Assembly: GCA_017411835.1 (NCBI GenBank)
Contig: JAFQPG010000015.1
Span: forward strand, 1-64,000
Length of the DNA: 64,000 nt
Direction: 5' to 3'
Source: Ruminococcus sp.
Lineage (GTDB): Bacteria > Bacillota > Clostridia > Oscillospirales > Acutalibacteraceae
Positions within the stretch are counted from its first letter, which is position 1. Each line of letters starts with the position of its first letter. Position numbers and translations under genes: made by a program. Under the pieces are notes generated by a model. The model was not told the origin of the DNA. It ran no database searches and worked only from the letters and a program-made list of their open reading frames with translations. Below, piece after piece: positions 5,859 through 12,644 of the stretch.

Positions 5859-5875
5859 GAAAGGAAGTACAAAAG

Positions 5876-6307
5876 ATGTTAAATTTATACAGAGCTGTAT
5901 CACAAGGTGATTTAGTATACGGTAGCTTAATCTATTCACCTAAAGAAAAGATTTATTATATCGTTGAGAATACCGGTGATGAGCTGTCTTATGTAGTAGA
6001 TGATGAATCAACAATCGGAGTACACATAGGTCTTGGAACAGACAACGCGTGGGAACAACTCTCTAAGGAAGAACAAGAGGAGTGGCTATTCACTCACAAT
6101 ACTACTGAGTGGGAGGATAGACTATTATTCACCGGAGATATCATTTACAACATTGATGTGTTAGGAGTAATCAAGTACGATACCAAAACAGCAAGGTTTG
6201 TTTGTGAGTTTGATACTTGGGTTGTAGACTTCGACCACATCTCATCAGATGAATTCGAAAAACACGGAAACATTATCAACAATTCTGATTTGCTCAATCT
6301 TATCTGA
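5876..6307 (+). CDS. 143-aa protein, weak YopX-like C-terminal pattern
   Basis: A 143-residue acidic protein behind AGGAAG. The segment LFTGDIIYNIDVLGVIKYD followed by FVCEF resembles the GDIV..GVV.YD core of YopX-family phage proteins, although the usual upstream TGLKDKNG motif is absent. YopX function is unknown. It is part of a five-gene run with 4-20 base gaps. The YopX suggestion is tentative. Confidence 0.6.
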   Translation: MLNLYRAVSQGDLVYGSLIYSPKEKIYYIVENTGDELSYVVDDESTIGVHIGLGTDNAWEQLSKEEQEEWLFTHNTTEWEDRLLFTGDIIYNIDVLGVIKYDTKTARFVCEFDTWVVDFDHISSDEFEKHGNIINNSDLLNLI

Positions 6308-6320
6308 AAGGAAGATAACA

Positions 6321-6596
6321 ATGAAAACAAATAAAATCGACATCATTCAGGAAAGTGGACTTTTACAGATATTGAGAAATGGGGAACTTGAAAAGTCCTA
6401 CGGGTTCAACAGGATTGTGAAGCTCATTAAGGAAGAAAAGATTGACGCTGTATGGTTAGCCAACTTCGTGGCTGAGATAATGCACGGTTGTTTGAATTGC
6501 AAATCTGCAAGTGCTAAGCTCAAGGATTTAAACGGAAGATGCCAATTCAGCCCAGACCCTACATATTTTGAAATGATTGACCAATTCGACGATTAG
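6321..6596 (+). CDS. 91-aa protein, unknown
   Basis: A 91-residue protein starting at ATG 6321, with AAAGGAAG 5-7 bases upstream. An upstream in-frame ATG at 6249 lies inside the previous gene and has no ribosome site. A central helical part (FNRIVKLIKEEKIDAVWLA) precedes CLNCKSASAKLKDLNGRC, where three cysteines might bind metal. No family is recognised. Confidence 0.65.
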   Translation: MKTNKIDIIQESGLLQILRNGELEKSYGFNRIVKLIKEEKIDAVWLANFVAEIMHGCLNCKSASAKLKDLNGRCQFSPDPTYFEMIDQFDD

Positions 6597-6607
6597 GAGG
6601 TAACACA

Positions 6608-6796
6608 ATGACAACGCCTGATGATTTAATTAACCGTGACCTGATACAACTACCTGTTAATACAAAGTATTTTTACTACGATGTAGATAAAGACGAAAAG
6701 ATAGAGCTTGCTAAACAAGAAGCTCTATATCAGGAAATCTGCTTCATCTATGCCAAAGATGATATTTTGTATATCGAAGTATCACAACCTGATTGA
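6608..6796 (+). CDS. 62-aa protein, unknown
   Basis: A 62-residue acidic protein behind TTAGGAGGTAACACA. It is rich in Asp and Tyr (FYYDVDKDEKIELAK) and ends ILYIEVSQPD. It is the last of the closely packed run that starts at 5380; a leader-like sequence follows. No family is recognised. Confidence 0.65.
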   Translation: MTTPDDLINRDLIQLPVNTKYFYYDVDKDEKIELAKQEALYQEICFIYAKDDILYIEVSQPD

Positions 6797-6837
6797 CAGA
6801 CCCGTTAATCGGACAGTAAGTCTGGTATACTAAAAAC

Positions 6838-6930
6838 ACTGCAGAGTGGCGCCCTCGATAGAGGGGGTTAATGCGGACAGGCAGACGGTCACAATCCCCG
6901 ATAGCCAACAAAAAACTTCATAGGAGGTTT
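6838..6930 (+). other. Structured leader before the interrupted small gene
   Basis: A noncoding stretch carrying CCCTC/GAGGG (6852-6856/6861-6865), an outer TGGC/GCCA pairing (6847-6850/6904-6907) and a possible GGGG-CCCC contact, ending just before AGGAGG of the 6936 gene. It resembles a cis-regulatory leader or small RNA. It matches no riboswitch consensus that I recognise. Confidence 0.35.
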
Positions 6931-6935
6931 GAACT

Positions 6936-7124
6936 ATGACTAAAGTTGCAGGTTTTGAACGCAAAAAGGACGCTGTAGCGTTTCAAAAAGCTACGGGAGG
7001 GGTAATTGCTTACGAGTGAGATAAACTCGGTAGAAGCAAAAATAAAGACCATTACAGAGTGGCTGTAGTGGTTGGTAAGCTTAACAGCCTTGTATACCCT
7101 TATTGTGTATACTACGAAAAATAA
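6936..7124 (+). pseudogene. Small gene interrupted by an in-frame TGA
   Basis: Behind AGGAGG, ATG 6936 opens a frame that reads MTKVAGFERKKDAVAFQKAT and onward, hits TGA at 7017-7019, then continues in the same frame with DKLGRSKNKDHYRVAVVVGK to TAA 7122-7124. The full frame would be 62 residues. The conserved palindrome lies 3-6 bases after the distal TAA, not after the TGA, so the long frame looks ancestral. The TGA most simply replaced a tryptophan codon. Neighbouring genes use TGA as a genuine stop. Readthrough or a deliberate 27-aa product cannot be excluded. Confidence 0.6.
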
Positions 7125-7127
7125 CAT

Positions 7128-7149
7128 AAGTGTCCCTCCAAGGGACATA
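7128..7149 (+). repeat. Conserved 3' palindrome, copy E
   Basis: TGTCCCT (7131-7137) and AGGGACA (7141-7147) with loop CCA instead of CGA, a few bases after the distal stop of the interrupted gene. A weak T-rich stretch follows at 7154-7160. Confidence 0.75.
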
Positions 7150-7230
7150 TAACAATATTTTTAAAAAAACTTTCCCTATTCCCTATCTTTTATGCTATAC
7201 TATACAAAGACAATGTTCAGGAGGTTGCGT

Positions 7231-8019
7231 ATGTATTCTGAAAAGTACGAAAAAATCTGTTCTATTTGGAAAACAAAAGATATATCAACAGTTGACAAAC
7301 TGGATTTAGCACTAGATAGCTACCGTATCCTCTTTGCTTACAACTCAGGAAAAATTGAAAACGACGAAATCAACTACCACGACACAAGAGAAATCTTTTG
7401 CGATGGTGCTGTATCCTCGTTCTCAGGAGCACCACGAACACTGTTTGAACAGCAAAACCAAAAACTCTGCTATGAATACCTCAAAGAGTTCATTGTAGGA
7501 CTTAAACCAATGAGCGTAGAGCTTGTATTAGAGGTTCACAAGATTTTAACCAGTGGAACCTATGATGAACGCAGGTATATAACCAATAACGAAAGACCGG
7601 GCGAATTCAAGAAAAACGATTATGTAACGGGTCGTTTAGAAGTTGGTTCTCTGGCCAGTAATGTAGAAGCAGATATTACTGAGCTTTTGAATGAAGTAAA
7701 CACATACAAAGGAAATAACCATTTAAAGGTGTCAGCTTACTTTCACGCAGTCTTCGAAAATATACACCCATTCGCTGATGGCAATGGTAGAGTTGGTAGA
7801 ACTCTTACAAATTACTATCTCCTGACCCACGGTGAGCCTCCTATCGTTATTTTTAATGAAGATAAAGGTCTTTACTATGAGTGCCTAGAAAAATACGATA
7901 CAGAGGAAAATATAGACTCTTTGTATGAGTTCTTTAAGTATCAGACCGAAAAGACTTGGGAGAAAACTCTCCTGAAGGCCACATCTGACAGAAAGAGTAT
8001 GTCTGACTTATTAAACTAA
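7231..8019 (+). CDS. Fic-domain AMP-transferase, inhibitory helix at N-terminus
   Basis: A 262-residue protein starting at ATG 7231 after AGGAGG. The Fic signature HPFADGNGRVGR begins near residue 179 and is complete, including the catalytic His. Residues 39-44 read SGKIEN, fitting the (S/T)xxxE(G/N) inhibitory motif of class II Fic proteins, in which the helix blocks ATP binding until relieved. Fic enzymes transfer AMP or other nucleotides to target proteins; some are toxins. No separate antitoxin gene is adjacent, as expected for a self-inhibited type. A conserved palindrome follows the stop. Target unknown. Confidence 0.88.
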   Translation: MYSEKYEKICSIWKTKDISTVDKLDLALDSYRILFAYNSGKIENDEINYHDTREIFCDGAVSSFSGAPRTLFEQQNQKLCYEYLKEFIVGLKPMSVELVLEVHKILTSGTYDERRYITNNERPGEFKKNDYVTGRLEVGSLASNVEADITELLNEVNTYKGNNHLKVSAYFHAVFENIHPFADGNGRVGRTLTNYYLLTHGEPPIVIFNEDKGLYYECLEKYDTEENIDSLYEFFKYQTEKTWEKTLLKATSDRKSMSDLLN

Positions 8020-8033
8020 TCCTAATAACAAAA

Positions 8034-8064
8034 AGTGTCCCTCGAAACACGCTCGAGGGACACT
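8034..8064 (+). repeat. Conserved 3' palindrome, copy F, with enlarged loop
   Basis: A 12-bp stem AGTGTCCCTCGA/TCGAGGGACACT with a 7-base loop, 14 bases after the fic stop. The central CGA is duplicated into both arms, unlike the other copies. An A-run on its left would give a T-run for leftward transcripts. Confidence 0.75.
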
Positions 8065-8087
8065 AGGTTACAATTTAGCTAAAAGCA

Positions 8088-8116
8088 TTGACTTTATTAA
8101 AAGCTTTATGTAAAAT
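8088..8116 (+). promoter_or_regulatory. Strong promoter of the structured noncoding region
   Basis: TTGACT (8088-8093) and TAAAAT (8111-8116) with a 17-base spacer. No ribosome site or plausible protein-coding frame follows, so it most likely drives a noncoding RNA starting near 8123. Confidence 0.7.
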
Positions 8117-8122
8117 AATGGT

Positions 8123-8745
8123 AGACATAGATAATCTATCAAACAAAAAAGCACCCACCTTGGCAGAGAGTTCGCACCTCTCTACCAAGTTCACTCGGTA
8201 CAGGAACTACCAAGTTATGGAATGCTAAATCTGTTCAGTATTCATTGCTGAATGTTAGTTTTTCAAGCCTTGCACATTAGTTTACCGACTGGAGTGCAAG
8301 GTTTGATTTTTTATACCAATACAATTTAATATCGACCGTCGGAGAATCTCCAGTTCTCTTACGGTGTACAGGTAATAATGAGAGCTTTGCTTAATGAGCT
8401 GCATACCTCGCCAAGATACCCTGCACAAACCTTTTGTGTAAATAAGATGACTTCAAAGGGAGTCAGCGATAAAAGGTCAGACTGCTGATTGTTTGTTGGA
8501 CAATCTCAAGCGACGATGTAAGTAAAGTGTCACCATCAGATGAGAGGATAAGTCCTCACAGTGCAGTATTGCGAAGAGTAAGCTGATGGACGGTGTACAG
8601 AGCCAACACCAAAAAAACAAAACAACACCAAATAAAATTTACGCTGTCTGCTGTGCTGTCACGGCACGGCAGATGGCTTAAATACAAAACTGTAGTTAAA
8701 CTGAGAACTTTGTTCGGTATCAGAGTCTTGAGTTTAACGACAGTC
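8123..8745 (+). ncRNA. Candidate large structured noncoding RNA
   Basis: About 620 bases without a gene but full of nested stems: 8159-8170/8178-8189; 8268-8275/8294-8301 followed by a T-run (possible internal terminator, making 8123-8314 a unit); outer helix 8335-8340/8589-8594 enclosing hairpins 8424-8438, 8449-8464, 8487-8505, 8544-8557 and helix 8534-8539/8583-8588; then 8649-8675 and the long stem 8689-8702/8731-8744. Several helices need G-U pairs that favour the plus-strand RNA. Large ornate RNAs such as ROOL and GOLLD occur in Firmicute elements near tRNAs, so they are candidates, but I cannot confirm identity. tmRNA, RNase P and SRP motifs are absent. Confidence 0.55.
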
Positions 8746-8785
8746 CTCCTGAAAGTGAAATTTCTTTCACTCTCAGGAAAACCTT

Positions 8786-8860
8786 TGGAGGCGACACCCA
8801 GATTTGAACTGGGGAATCAGAGTTTTGCAGACTCGTGCCTTACCACTTGGCTATGTCGCC
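8786..8860 (-). tRNA. tRNA-Cys (GCA)
   Basis: The minus-strand sequence folds as a cloverleaf with acceptor GGCGACA/TGTCGCC, anticodon loop CTGCAAA (anticodon GCA), T loop TTCAAAT and an encoded CCA at 8786-8788. It is the last tRNA of a five-gene leftward cluster, next to the accessory region, so its 3' end is a plausible integration site. Confidence 0.95.
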
Positions 8861-8900
8861 GAATATAGAAAAGCACTTAATTAAATTAAGTGCTCTTTCG

Positions 8901-8976
8901 TGGAGCGGATGACGGGGCTCGAACCCGCTACCTCCACCTTGGCAAGGTGGCGCTCTACCAGATGAGCTACATCCGC
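8901..8976 (-). tRNA. tRNA-Gly (GCC)
   Basis: Cloverleaf with acceptor GCGGATG/CATCCGC, anticodon loop TTGCCAA (anticodon GCC), T loop TTCGAGC and encoded CCA. Fourth gene in the leftward cluster. Confidence 0.96.
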
Positions 8977-8982
8977 AAATAT

Positions 8983-9058
8983 TGGTGCCTCCGGACGGAA
9001 TCGAACCATCGACACGGGGATTTTCAGTCCCCTGCTCTACCGACTGAGCTACAGAGGC
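8983..9058 (-). tRNA. tRNA-Phe (GAA)
   Basis: Cloverleaf with acceptor GCCTCTG and its partner CGGAGGC, anticodon loop CTGAAAA (anticodon GAA), T loop TTCGATT and encoded CCA. Third gene in the leftward cluster. Confidence 0.96.
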
Positions 9059-9063
9059 AAATA

Positions 9064-9140
9064 TGGCGACCCGGAACGGGCTCGAACCGTCGACCTCTAG
9101 CGTGACAGGCTAGCGTTCTAACCAACTGAACTACCGGGCC
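9064..9140 (-). tRNA. tRNA-Asp (GTC)
   Basis: Cloverleaf with acceptor GGCCCGG/CCGGGTC, anticodon loop CTGTCAC (anticodon GTC), T loop TTCGAGC and encoded CCA. Second gene in the leftward cluster. Confidence 0.96.
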
Positions 9141-9145
9141 ATATG

Positions 9146-9221
9146 TGGTGGGAACAACAGGGCTCGAACCTGTGACCCTCTGCTTGTAAGGCAGATGCTC
9201 TCCCAGCTGAGCTATGCTCCC
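9146..9221 (-). tRNA. tRNA-Val (TAC)
   Basis: Cloverleaf with acceptor GGGAGCA/TGTTCCC, anticodon loop CTTACAA (anticodon TAC), T loop TTCGAGC and encoded CCA. First gene of the leftward cluster, about 30 bases after its promoter. Confidence 0.96.
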
Positions 9222-9252
9222 ACGCGTTCGCCTCTTATTTGCGACGGGTATT

Positions 9253-9281
9253 ATAATACTATACCCAAGCAAAAATGTCAA
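9253..9281 (-). promoter_or_regulatory. Promoter of the five-tRNA cluster
   Basis: On the minus strand TTGACA (9276-9281) and TATTAT (9253-9258) with a 17-base spacer, placing the start about 25 bases before tRNA-Val. All five tRNAs are close together and can be one transcript. Confidence 0.85.
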
Positions 9282-9298
9282 GCCTTTTTTGAAAATTT

Positions 9299-10177
9299 TT
9301 ATTTTTTCAAAAGAATGGCTTTTAAATCGTCAACGCTAAACTCAAAGCTCTTATTACAGAAGTGGCAATTCGCCTTAGCTCCGCCGTCTTTTTCAATCAT
9401 ATCCTCTATCTCCTCTTTAGGCATAGATTCAATTAAAGACGCAATTTTCTCCTTAGAGCAACCACATACATATTTTACTTCGAACTCGTCGAGCTGTTCT
9501 ACCTCAAAGCCTTTTAGAGCCTCTTTGCACATATCTAAAGTAGACATACCCTTTGCAAGCATTGTTGTAACCGAATCAAGATCTTTTAAATTTTCTTCAA
9601 GCTTTTCAATAGTGGAGTCGTCTGCACCCGGTAAAAGCTGGATAAGCATACCACCGGACAAAAGCACCTGTGCAGTTTCTTTATCAATAAGAACGCCTAA
9701 AGCGCAGACGGTTGGAATCTGCTCGCTCTGGGCATAATATGCCGCGATGTCTTCAGCAATCTCACCGGATACAAGTTCAATCTGTCCGATGTATGGCTCG
9801 CCTGTGCCTAAATCACGCATAACGTTAAGCACACCGTTTTTACCCACAGCTTCAGAAACGTTAAGCTTTTTACTGTTGTAATGAGTGCTCGGGCAATTAG
9901 CGTTTGACACATATCCCTTTACATTACCGGAAGAGTCAGAAACCGCAATCACTGCACCAAGCGGTCCGTCACCCGCAACACGCAGGTTGATAGACGCATC
10001 TTTGCTCTTTAGCATCGCGCCCATCATAGAGGTTGCAGACAAAAGTCTGCCGAGTGCTGCGGACGCTACAGGCGATGTGCCGTGTATTTTAGACGCCTTA
10101 TATACAATGTCTGAAGAGTCGATGGCAGACGCCATAATCGCTCCGTCTGATGTAATACATCTTATTATTTTATCCAT
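9299..10177 (-). CDS. hslO: Redox-regulated chaperone Hsp33
   Basis: A 292-residue Hsp33, a cytoplasmic holdase activated by oxidative stress when its zinc is released. The C-terminal CGC...CHFC zinc centre (about residues 238-274) is intact, and the N-terminal domain has the usual GRLLSAT and SNANCPSTHY-like blocks. It is the last gene of a leftward group: YerC-like regulator, methyltransferase, hslO. The gap to the methyltransferase is about 30 bases. An AT-only hairpin after the stop overlaps the tRNA promoter region and may weakly terminate it. Confidence 0.95.
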   Translation of the reverse strand: MDKIIRCITSDGAIMASAIDSSDIVYKASKIHGTSPVASAALGRLLSATSMMGAMLKSKDASINLRVAGDGPLGAVIAVSDSSGNVKGYVSNANCPSTHYNSKKLNVSEAVGKNGVLNVMRDLGTGEPYIGQIELVSGEIAEDIAAYYAQSEQIPTVCALGVLIDKETAQVLLSGGMLIQLLPGADDSTIEKLEENLKDLDSVTTMLAKGMSTLDMCKEALKGFEVEQLDEFEVKYVCGCSKEKIASLIESMPKEEIEDMIEKDGGAKANCHFCNKSFEFSVDDLKAILLKK

Positions 10178-10208
10178 ATTATTATCACCGTTAAAATATT
10201 ACTTAATC

Positions 10209-10967
10209 TTATAATTTTTTGGCTATATAAATAACGCGTTGCTCATCGTCTTTTGGCATTTCAAAGGTCATATCACCATAACGGGCAACTACCTCAAAAG
10301 ATGCTTTTTCAAGCATAGTTGTGAGCTCTTCGTCGGTATATGCGCGCTCTGAAAAGCTCTCGTTACTTCTATAGTAAACATTTCCTTCACGCTCAAAAAA
10401 GTCGAGTTCAATATCTACAACGTTATTTTCTTTTAAAGAATTTTGCCACACGCAGAACACATCATCTGTATCGTACACAAAGGTATTGTCACAAAGAATT
10501 TCAGAGTGCTTATAAACAGTATTGACATCAAAAAGAAAATATCCGCCTTTGTTCATAAACAGAGATACTCTATCAAAAGTTTTCTGCACATCTTTTTCTT
10601 TTATAAGATGGTTGATGCTGTCAAGCGTACAGATGCAGGTATCGATAGTGCCGTATAAATCAAGCGACTGCATCTTTTGGCATAAAAAGAGAATATCAAG
10701 CTCGTTTTCGACCGCCTTCTCCCTAGCGTAAGAGAGCATCTCATAGGACGCATCAACACCGTAGATGTCGACACCCTGTTTTTTAAGCTCGACTGTAAGC
10801 GAGCCTGTACCGCACGCAAGATCAAGGCTCAACCCCATATCGTGGTCAAGCCTTTTGAAAACTTCGAGTATATATCGGCAACGCTCTTTGTAGCCGACGT
10901 TTTGCATCAACGCGTCATAATATTCTGAAAAAGAATTATACCCCGCAGGCGTAAACGAATTACTCAT
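10209..10967 (-). CDS. Class I SAM-dependent methyltransferase
   Basis: A 252-residue Rossmann-fold methyltransferase with motif I LDLACGTGSLT near residues 42-52 and the following acidic end of strand 2 (IYGVDASYEM) for SAM binding. The substrate is not evident. It starts in a one-base overlap with the stop of the YerC-like gene (TAATG), so the two are translationally coupled, and it precedes hslO. Such Methyltransf_25-type genes are common and functionally diverse. Confidence 0.88.
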   Translation of the reverse strand: MSNSFTPAGYNSFSEYYDALMQNVGYKERCRYILEVFKRLDHDMGLSLDLACGTGSLTVELKKQGVDIYGVDASYEMLSYAREKAVENELDILFLCQKMQSLDLYGTIDTCICTLDSINHLIKEKDVQKTFDRVSLFMNKGGYFLFDVNTVYKHSEILCDNTFVYDTDDVFCVWQNSLKENNVVDIELDFFEREGNVYYRSNESFSERAYTDEELTTMLEKASFEVVARYGDMTFEMPKDDEQRVIYIAKKL

Positions 10968-11263
10968 TACTTCTTTTCTTCTAATCTGCCGAATACAAGG
11001 TCGTAACCACCACAGTTATCGTAGCTTAAAGAACGGTTTACTCGGCTGATAGTCGCGGTAGATGCGCCGGTTTTAGAAACGATTTCGCTGTAGACCATAT
11101 TATCCTTGAGCATTTTTGCAACAACAAGTCGCTGTGACATAGATTTAATCTCAGGGATAGTACATAAATCTTTGAAGAGCATCTCGCATTCTTCTCTTGT
11201 CTGTAATGTAACGATAGCATCATACAGTAAATCTGTAAATTCGTCGTTGATTTTCTTAGGCAT
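10967..11263 (-). CDS. YerC/YecD family TrpR-like regulator
   Basis: A 98-residue helical protein of the YerC/YecD family, related to the Trp repressor fold: LTIPEIKSMSQRL-type helix, then YSEIVSKTGASTATISRVNRS as the helix-turn-helix. AGGAG lies 6-8 bases before ATG. It heads the operon with the methyltransferase and hslO and probably binds DNA. Its ligand and regulon are unknown. Confidence 0.88.
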   Translation of the reverse strand: MPKKINDEFTDLLYDAIVTLQTREECEMLFKDLCTIPEIKSMSQRLVVAKMLKDNMVYSEIVSKTGASTATISRVNRSLSYDNCGGYDLVFGRLEEKK

Positions 11264-11330
11264 AGGAACTTCTCCTGTTTCATAATTTAATACACTAAAA
11301 TTTTAACACATAAAATCGTAAAAGTAAAGA

Positions 11331-11362
11331 AAAAAATCCCCCCGAAAATTCAGGAGGATTTT
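11331..11362 (-). terminator. Terminator after the ArsP_2-like permease gene
   Basis: A G-C-rich stem with wobble pairs (11337-11343/11353-11358) followed on the minus strand by a long T-run, just after the permease stop at 11368. Confidence 0.7.
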
Positions 11363-11367
11363 AAAAA

Positions 11368-12237
11368 CTAAAACAGATACCAAAGCTGTCCGCAAATAAA
11401 ACCAAAAACTATACCGCACAGCAATAAAACAAGGGTTATGAAGATGTTCTCTTTTACCTTTTTGTTTAGTCTAAACAGCACTAAAAGTCCGACACCTGCG
11501 TTTGTCATAAGGCCCGACAGCATTGCGCCCGGCGAGATAACGCCCTTTACAAACAGGTCGGTAATAAGCACAGATACCGAGCAGTTAGGGATAAGTCCGA
11601 TAACGCCTGATAACACTTCCGATACAAACGGTTTTGAAACAAACATTCCTGATAAGAAATCATTTCCAAAGTATTCGAAAATAAAATTAAGGACAAATGA
11701 TACCGCAATAATAAGCACGAACACTTTGGCAGTATGCTTTAAAGCGGAAATAAAAATATTTTCGTGACAGTTGCAATGCTCCTGCTCACAGAAATCGTGG
11801 ATATGGTCGCTCGAGGCTTTGCGGTTTTTCTTAAACGCTTTTAGCAACAAATCAATAATAAAGCCACAAGCAGCAGCACTTATAACCTTAAAGCAAAGTA
11901 TCTTGATGATAACCATAATCTCAACATTGCTCGAAATAAGTATCGGAAGCATCTCGTCAGAGGTCGAGAGAAATACCGCGAGCATCGTACCGAGCGTCAC
12001 AATATGAGCTGAGAAAAATCCAGCTACCGCGCCCGAAAAGCCACATTGCGGTATAACACCGATAAGCGAGCCAAGCAACGGCCCTGCGTTACCGACTTTT
12101 GCAACAGCACGATTTAATTTCTCGCCTGCTTTTAGCTCAAGATACTCCATCAAAAGATAAGCTAGGAAAAGCACAGGCAGCATCTTTAGGCTGTCAACAA
12201 GCGTATGGATAATTACGTGTTCTAATATATGCAACAT
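11368..12237 (-). CDS. ArsP_2-type putative metal exporter permease
   Basis: A 289-residue polytopic protein with about eight hydrophobic segments in two inverted halves. Each half has a GxIPxCxxS-type signature: GVIPQCGFSGAV near residue 60 and GLIPNCSVSVLI near residue 215. This is the family annotated as putative manganese transporter or 10-TM heavy-metal exporter (ArsP_2). The hydrophilic middle loop is His/Cys-rich (DHIHDFCEQEHCNCHEN), a likely metal-binding segment. It is transcribed alone from a good promoter at 12268-12296. The transported metal is unproven. Confidence 0.82.
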   Translation of the reverse strand: MLHILEHVIIHTLVDSLKMLPVLFLAYLLMEYLELKAGEKLNRAVAKVGNAGPLLGSLIGVIPQCGFSGAVAGFFSAHIVTLGTMLAVFLSTSDEMLPILISSNVEIMVIIKILCFKVISAAACGFIIDLLLKAFKKNRKASSDHIHDFCEQEHCNCHENIFISALKHTAKVFVLIIAVSFVLNFIFEYFGNDFLSGMFVSKPFVSEVLSGVIGLIPNCSVSVLITDLFVKGVISPGAMLSGLMTNAGVGLLVLFRLNKKVKENIFITLVLLLCGIVFGFICGQLWYLF

Positions 12238-12267
12238 AAAACGCCTCTTACTAATAATATATTAGGT

Positions 12268-12296
12268 ATAATATCAAAAATAAAAAGCTTAGTCAA
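12268..12296 (-). promoter_or_regulatory. Promoter of the ArsP_2-like gene
   Basis: On the minus strand TTGACT (12291-12296) and TATTAT (12268-12273), spacer 17 bases, about 30 bases before the ATG at 12237. Confidence 0.8.
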
Positions 12297-12341
12297 TCAG
12301 TATTAATTACTAAAATTAAGTATAAAATAAAAGAAAAGCAC

Positions 12342-12370
12342 TTGACAATAAATTTTTCGTGTGTTAGAAT
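12342..12370 (+). promoter_or_regulatory. Promoter of the tRNA-Ser pair
   Basis: TTGACA (12342-12347) and TAGAAT (12365-12370) with a 17-base spacer, 17 bases before the first mature tRNA-Ser base. Confidence 0.85.
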
Positions 12371-12387
12371 TTCATTTGCAAGTTTAC

Positions 12388-12476
12388 GGAGAGGTGTCCG
12401 AGTGGTTTAAGGAGCTAGTCTTGAAAACTAGTGATCCCGCGAGGGACCAAGGGTTCGAATCCCTTCCTCTCCGCCA
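12388..12476 (+). tRNA. tRNA-Ser (TGA)
   Basis: Class II tRNA of 89 bases with a long variable arm (GATCCCGCGAGGGACC), acceptor GGAGAGG/CCTCTCC, anticodon loop CTTGAAA (anticodon TGA) and encoded GCCA end. Confidence 0.96.
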
Positions 12477-12510
12477 TTTTTTTATAATTTTTAAAAACAC
12501 TTTGGCATAC

Positions 12511-12601
12511 GGAGGATTACTCAAGTGGCCAAAGAGGCTCCCCTGCTAAGGGAGTAGGCCGGGAAACCGGTGCGAGAGTTCGAATCTCTTGTCCTCCGCC
12601 A
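12511..12601 (+). tRNA. tRNA-Ser (GCT)
   Basis: Class II tRNA of 91 bases with acceptor GGAGGAT and partner GTCCTCC, anticodon loop CTGCTAA (anticodon GCT), a long variable arm and encoded GCCA end. It shares the transcript with the preceding tRNA-Ser. Confidence 0.96.
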
Positions 12602-12603
12602 AC

Positions 12604-12644
12604 AAAAAGACCGCTCTTGTCTACCAGACAAAAGCGGTCTTTTT
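12604..12644 (+). terminator. Terminator of the tRNA-Ser transcript
   Basis: A 12-bp outer stem AAAAAGACCGCT (12604-12615) with AGCGGTCTTTTT (12633-12644) plus inner TTGTCT/AGACAA, ending in a T-run directly after the second tRNA. Confidence 0.92.

Noticed and set aside
6936..7019. Selenocysteine at the in-frame TGA
   Set aside because: No SECIS-like stem follows directly and the flanking residues do not resemble any selenoprotein; tryptophan loss is simpler.
8123..8745. Group I or II intron, tmRNA, RNase P or SRP RNA
   Set aside because: None of their conserved core sequences (domain V, tag-frame ends, P4-type or SRP tetraloop motifs) could be found by eye.
1..8785. Alternative genetic code (TGA as Trp) in the accessory region
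   Set aside because: At least three neighbouring genes (5380-5544, 5876-6307, 6608-6796) end in TGA with normal downstream ribosome sites, so TGA is a real stop here.
8593..8868. 91-residue open frame overlapping the noncoding region and tRNA-Cys
   Set aside because: It runs across tRNA-Cys antisense and the structured RNA, with no ribosome site and no protein-like composition.
8890..9737. Open frames across the tRNA cluster and opposite hslO
   Set aside because: They are antisense readings of tRNAs or of hslO; their GTRSNRRP-type strings are the familiar artefact of translated tRNA genes.
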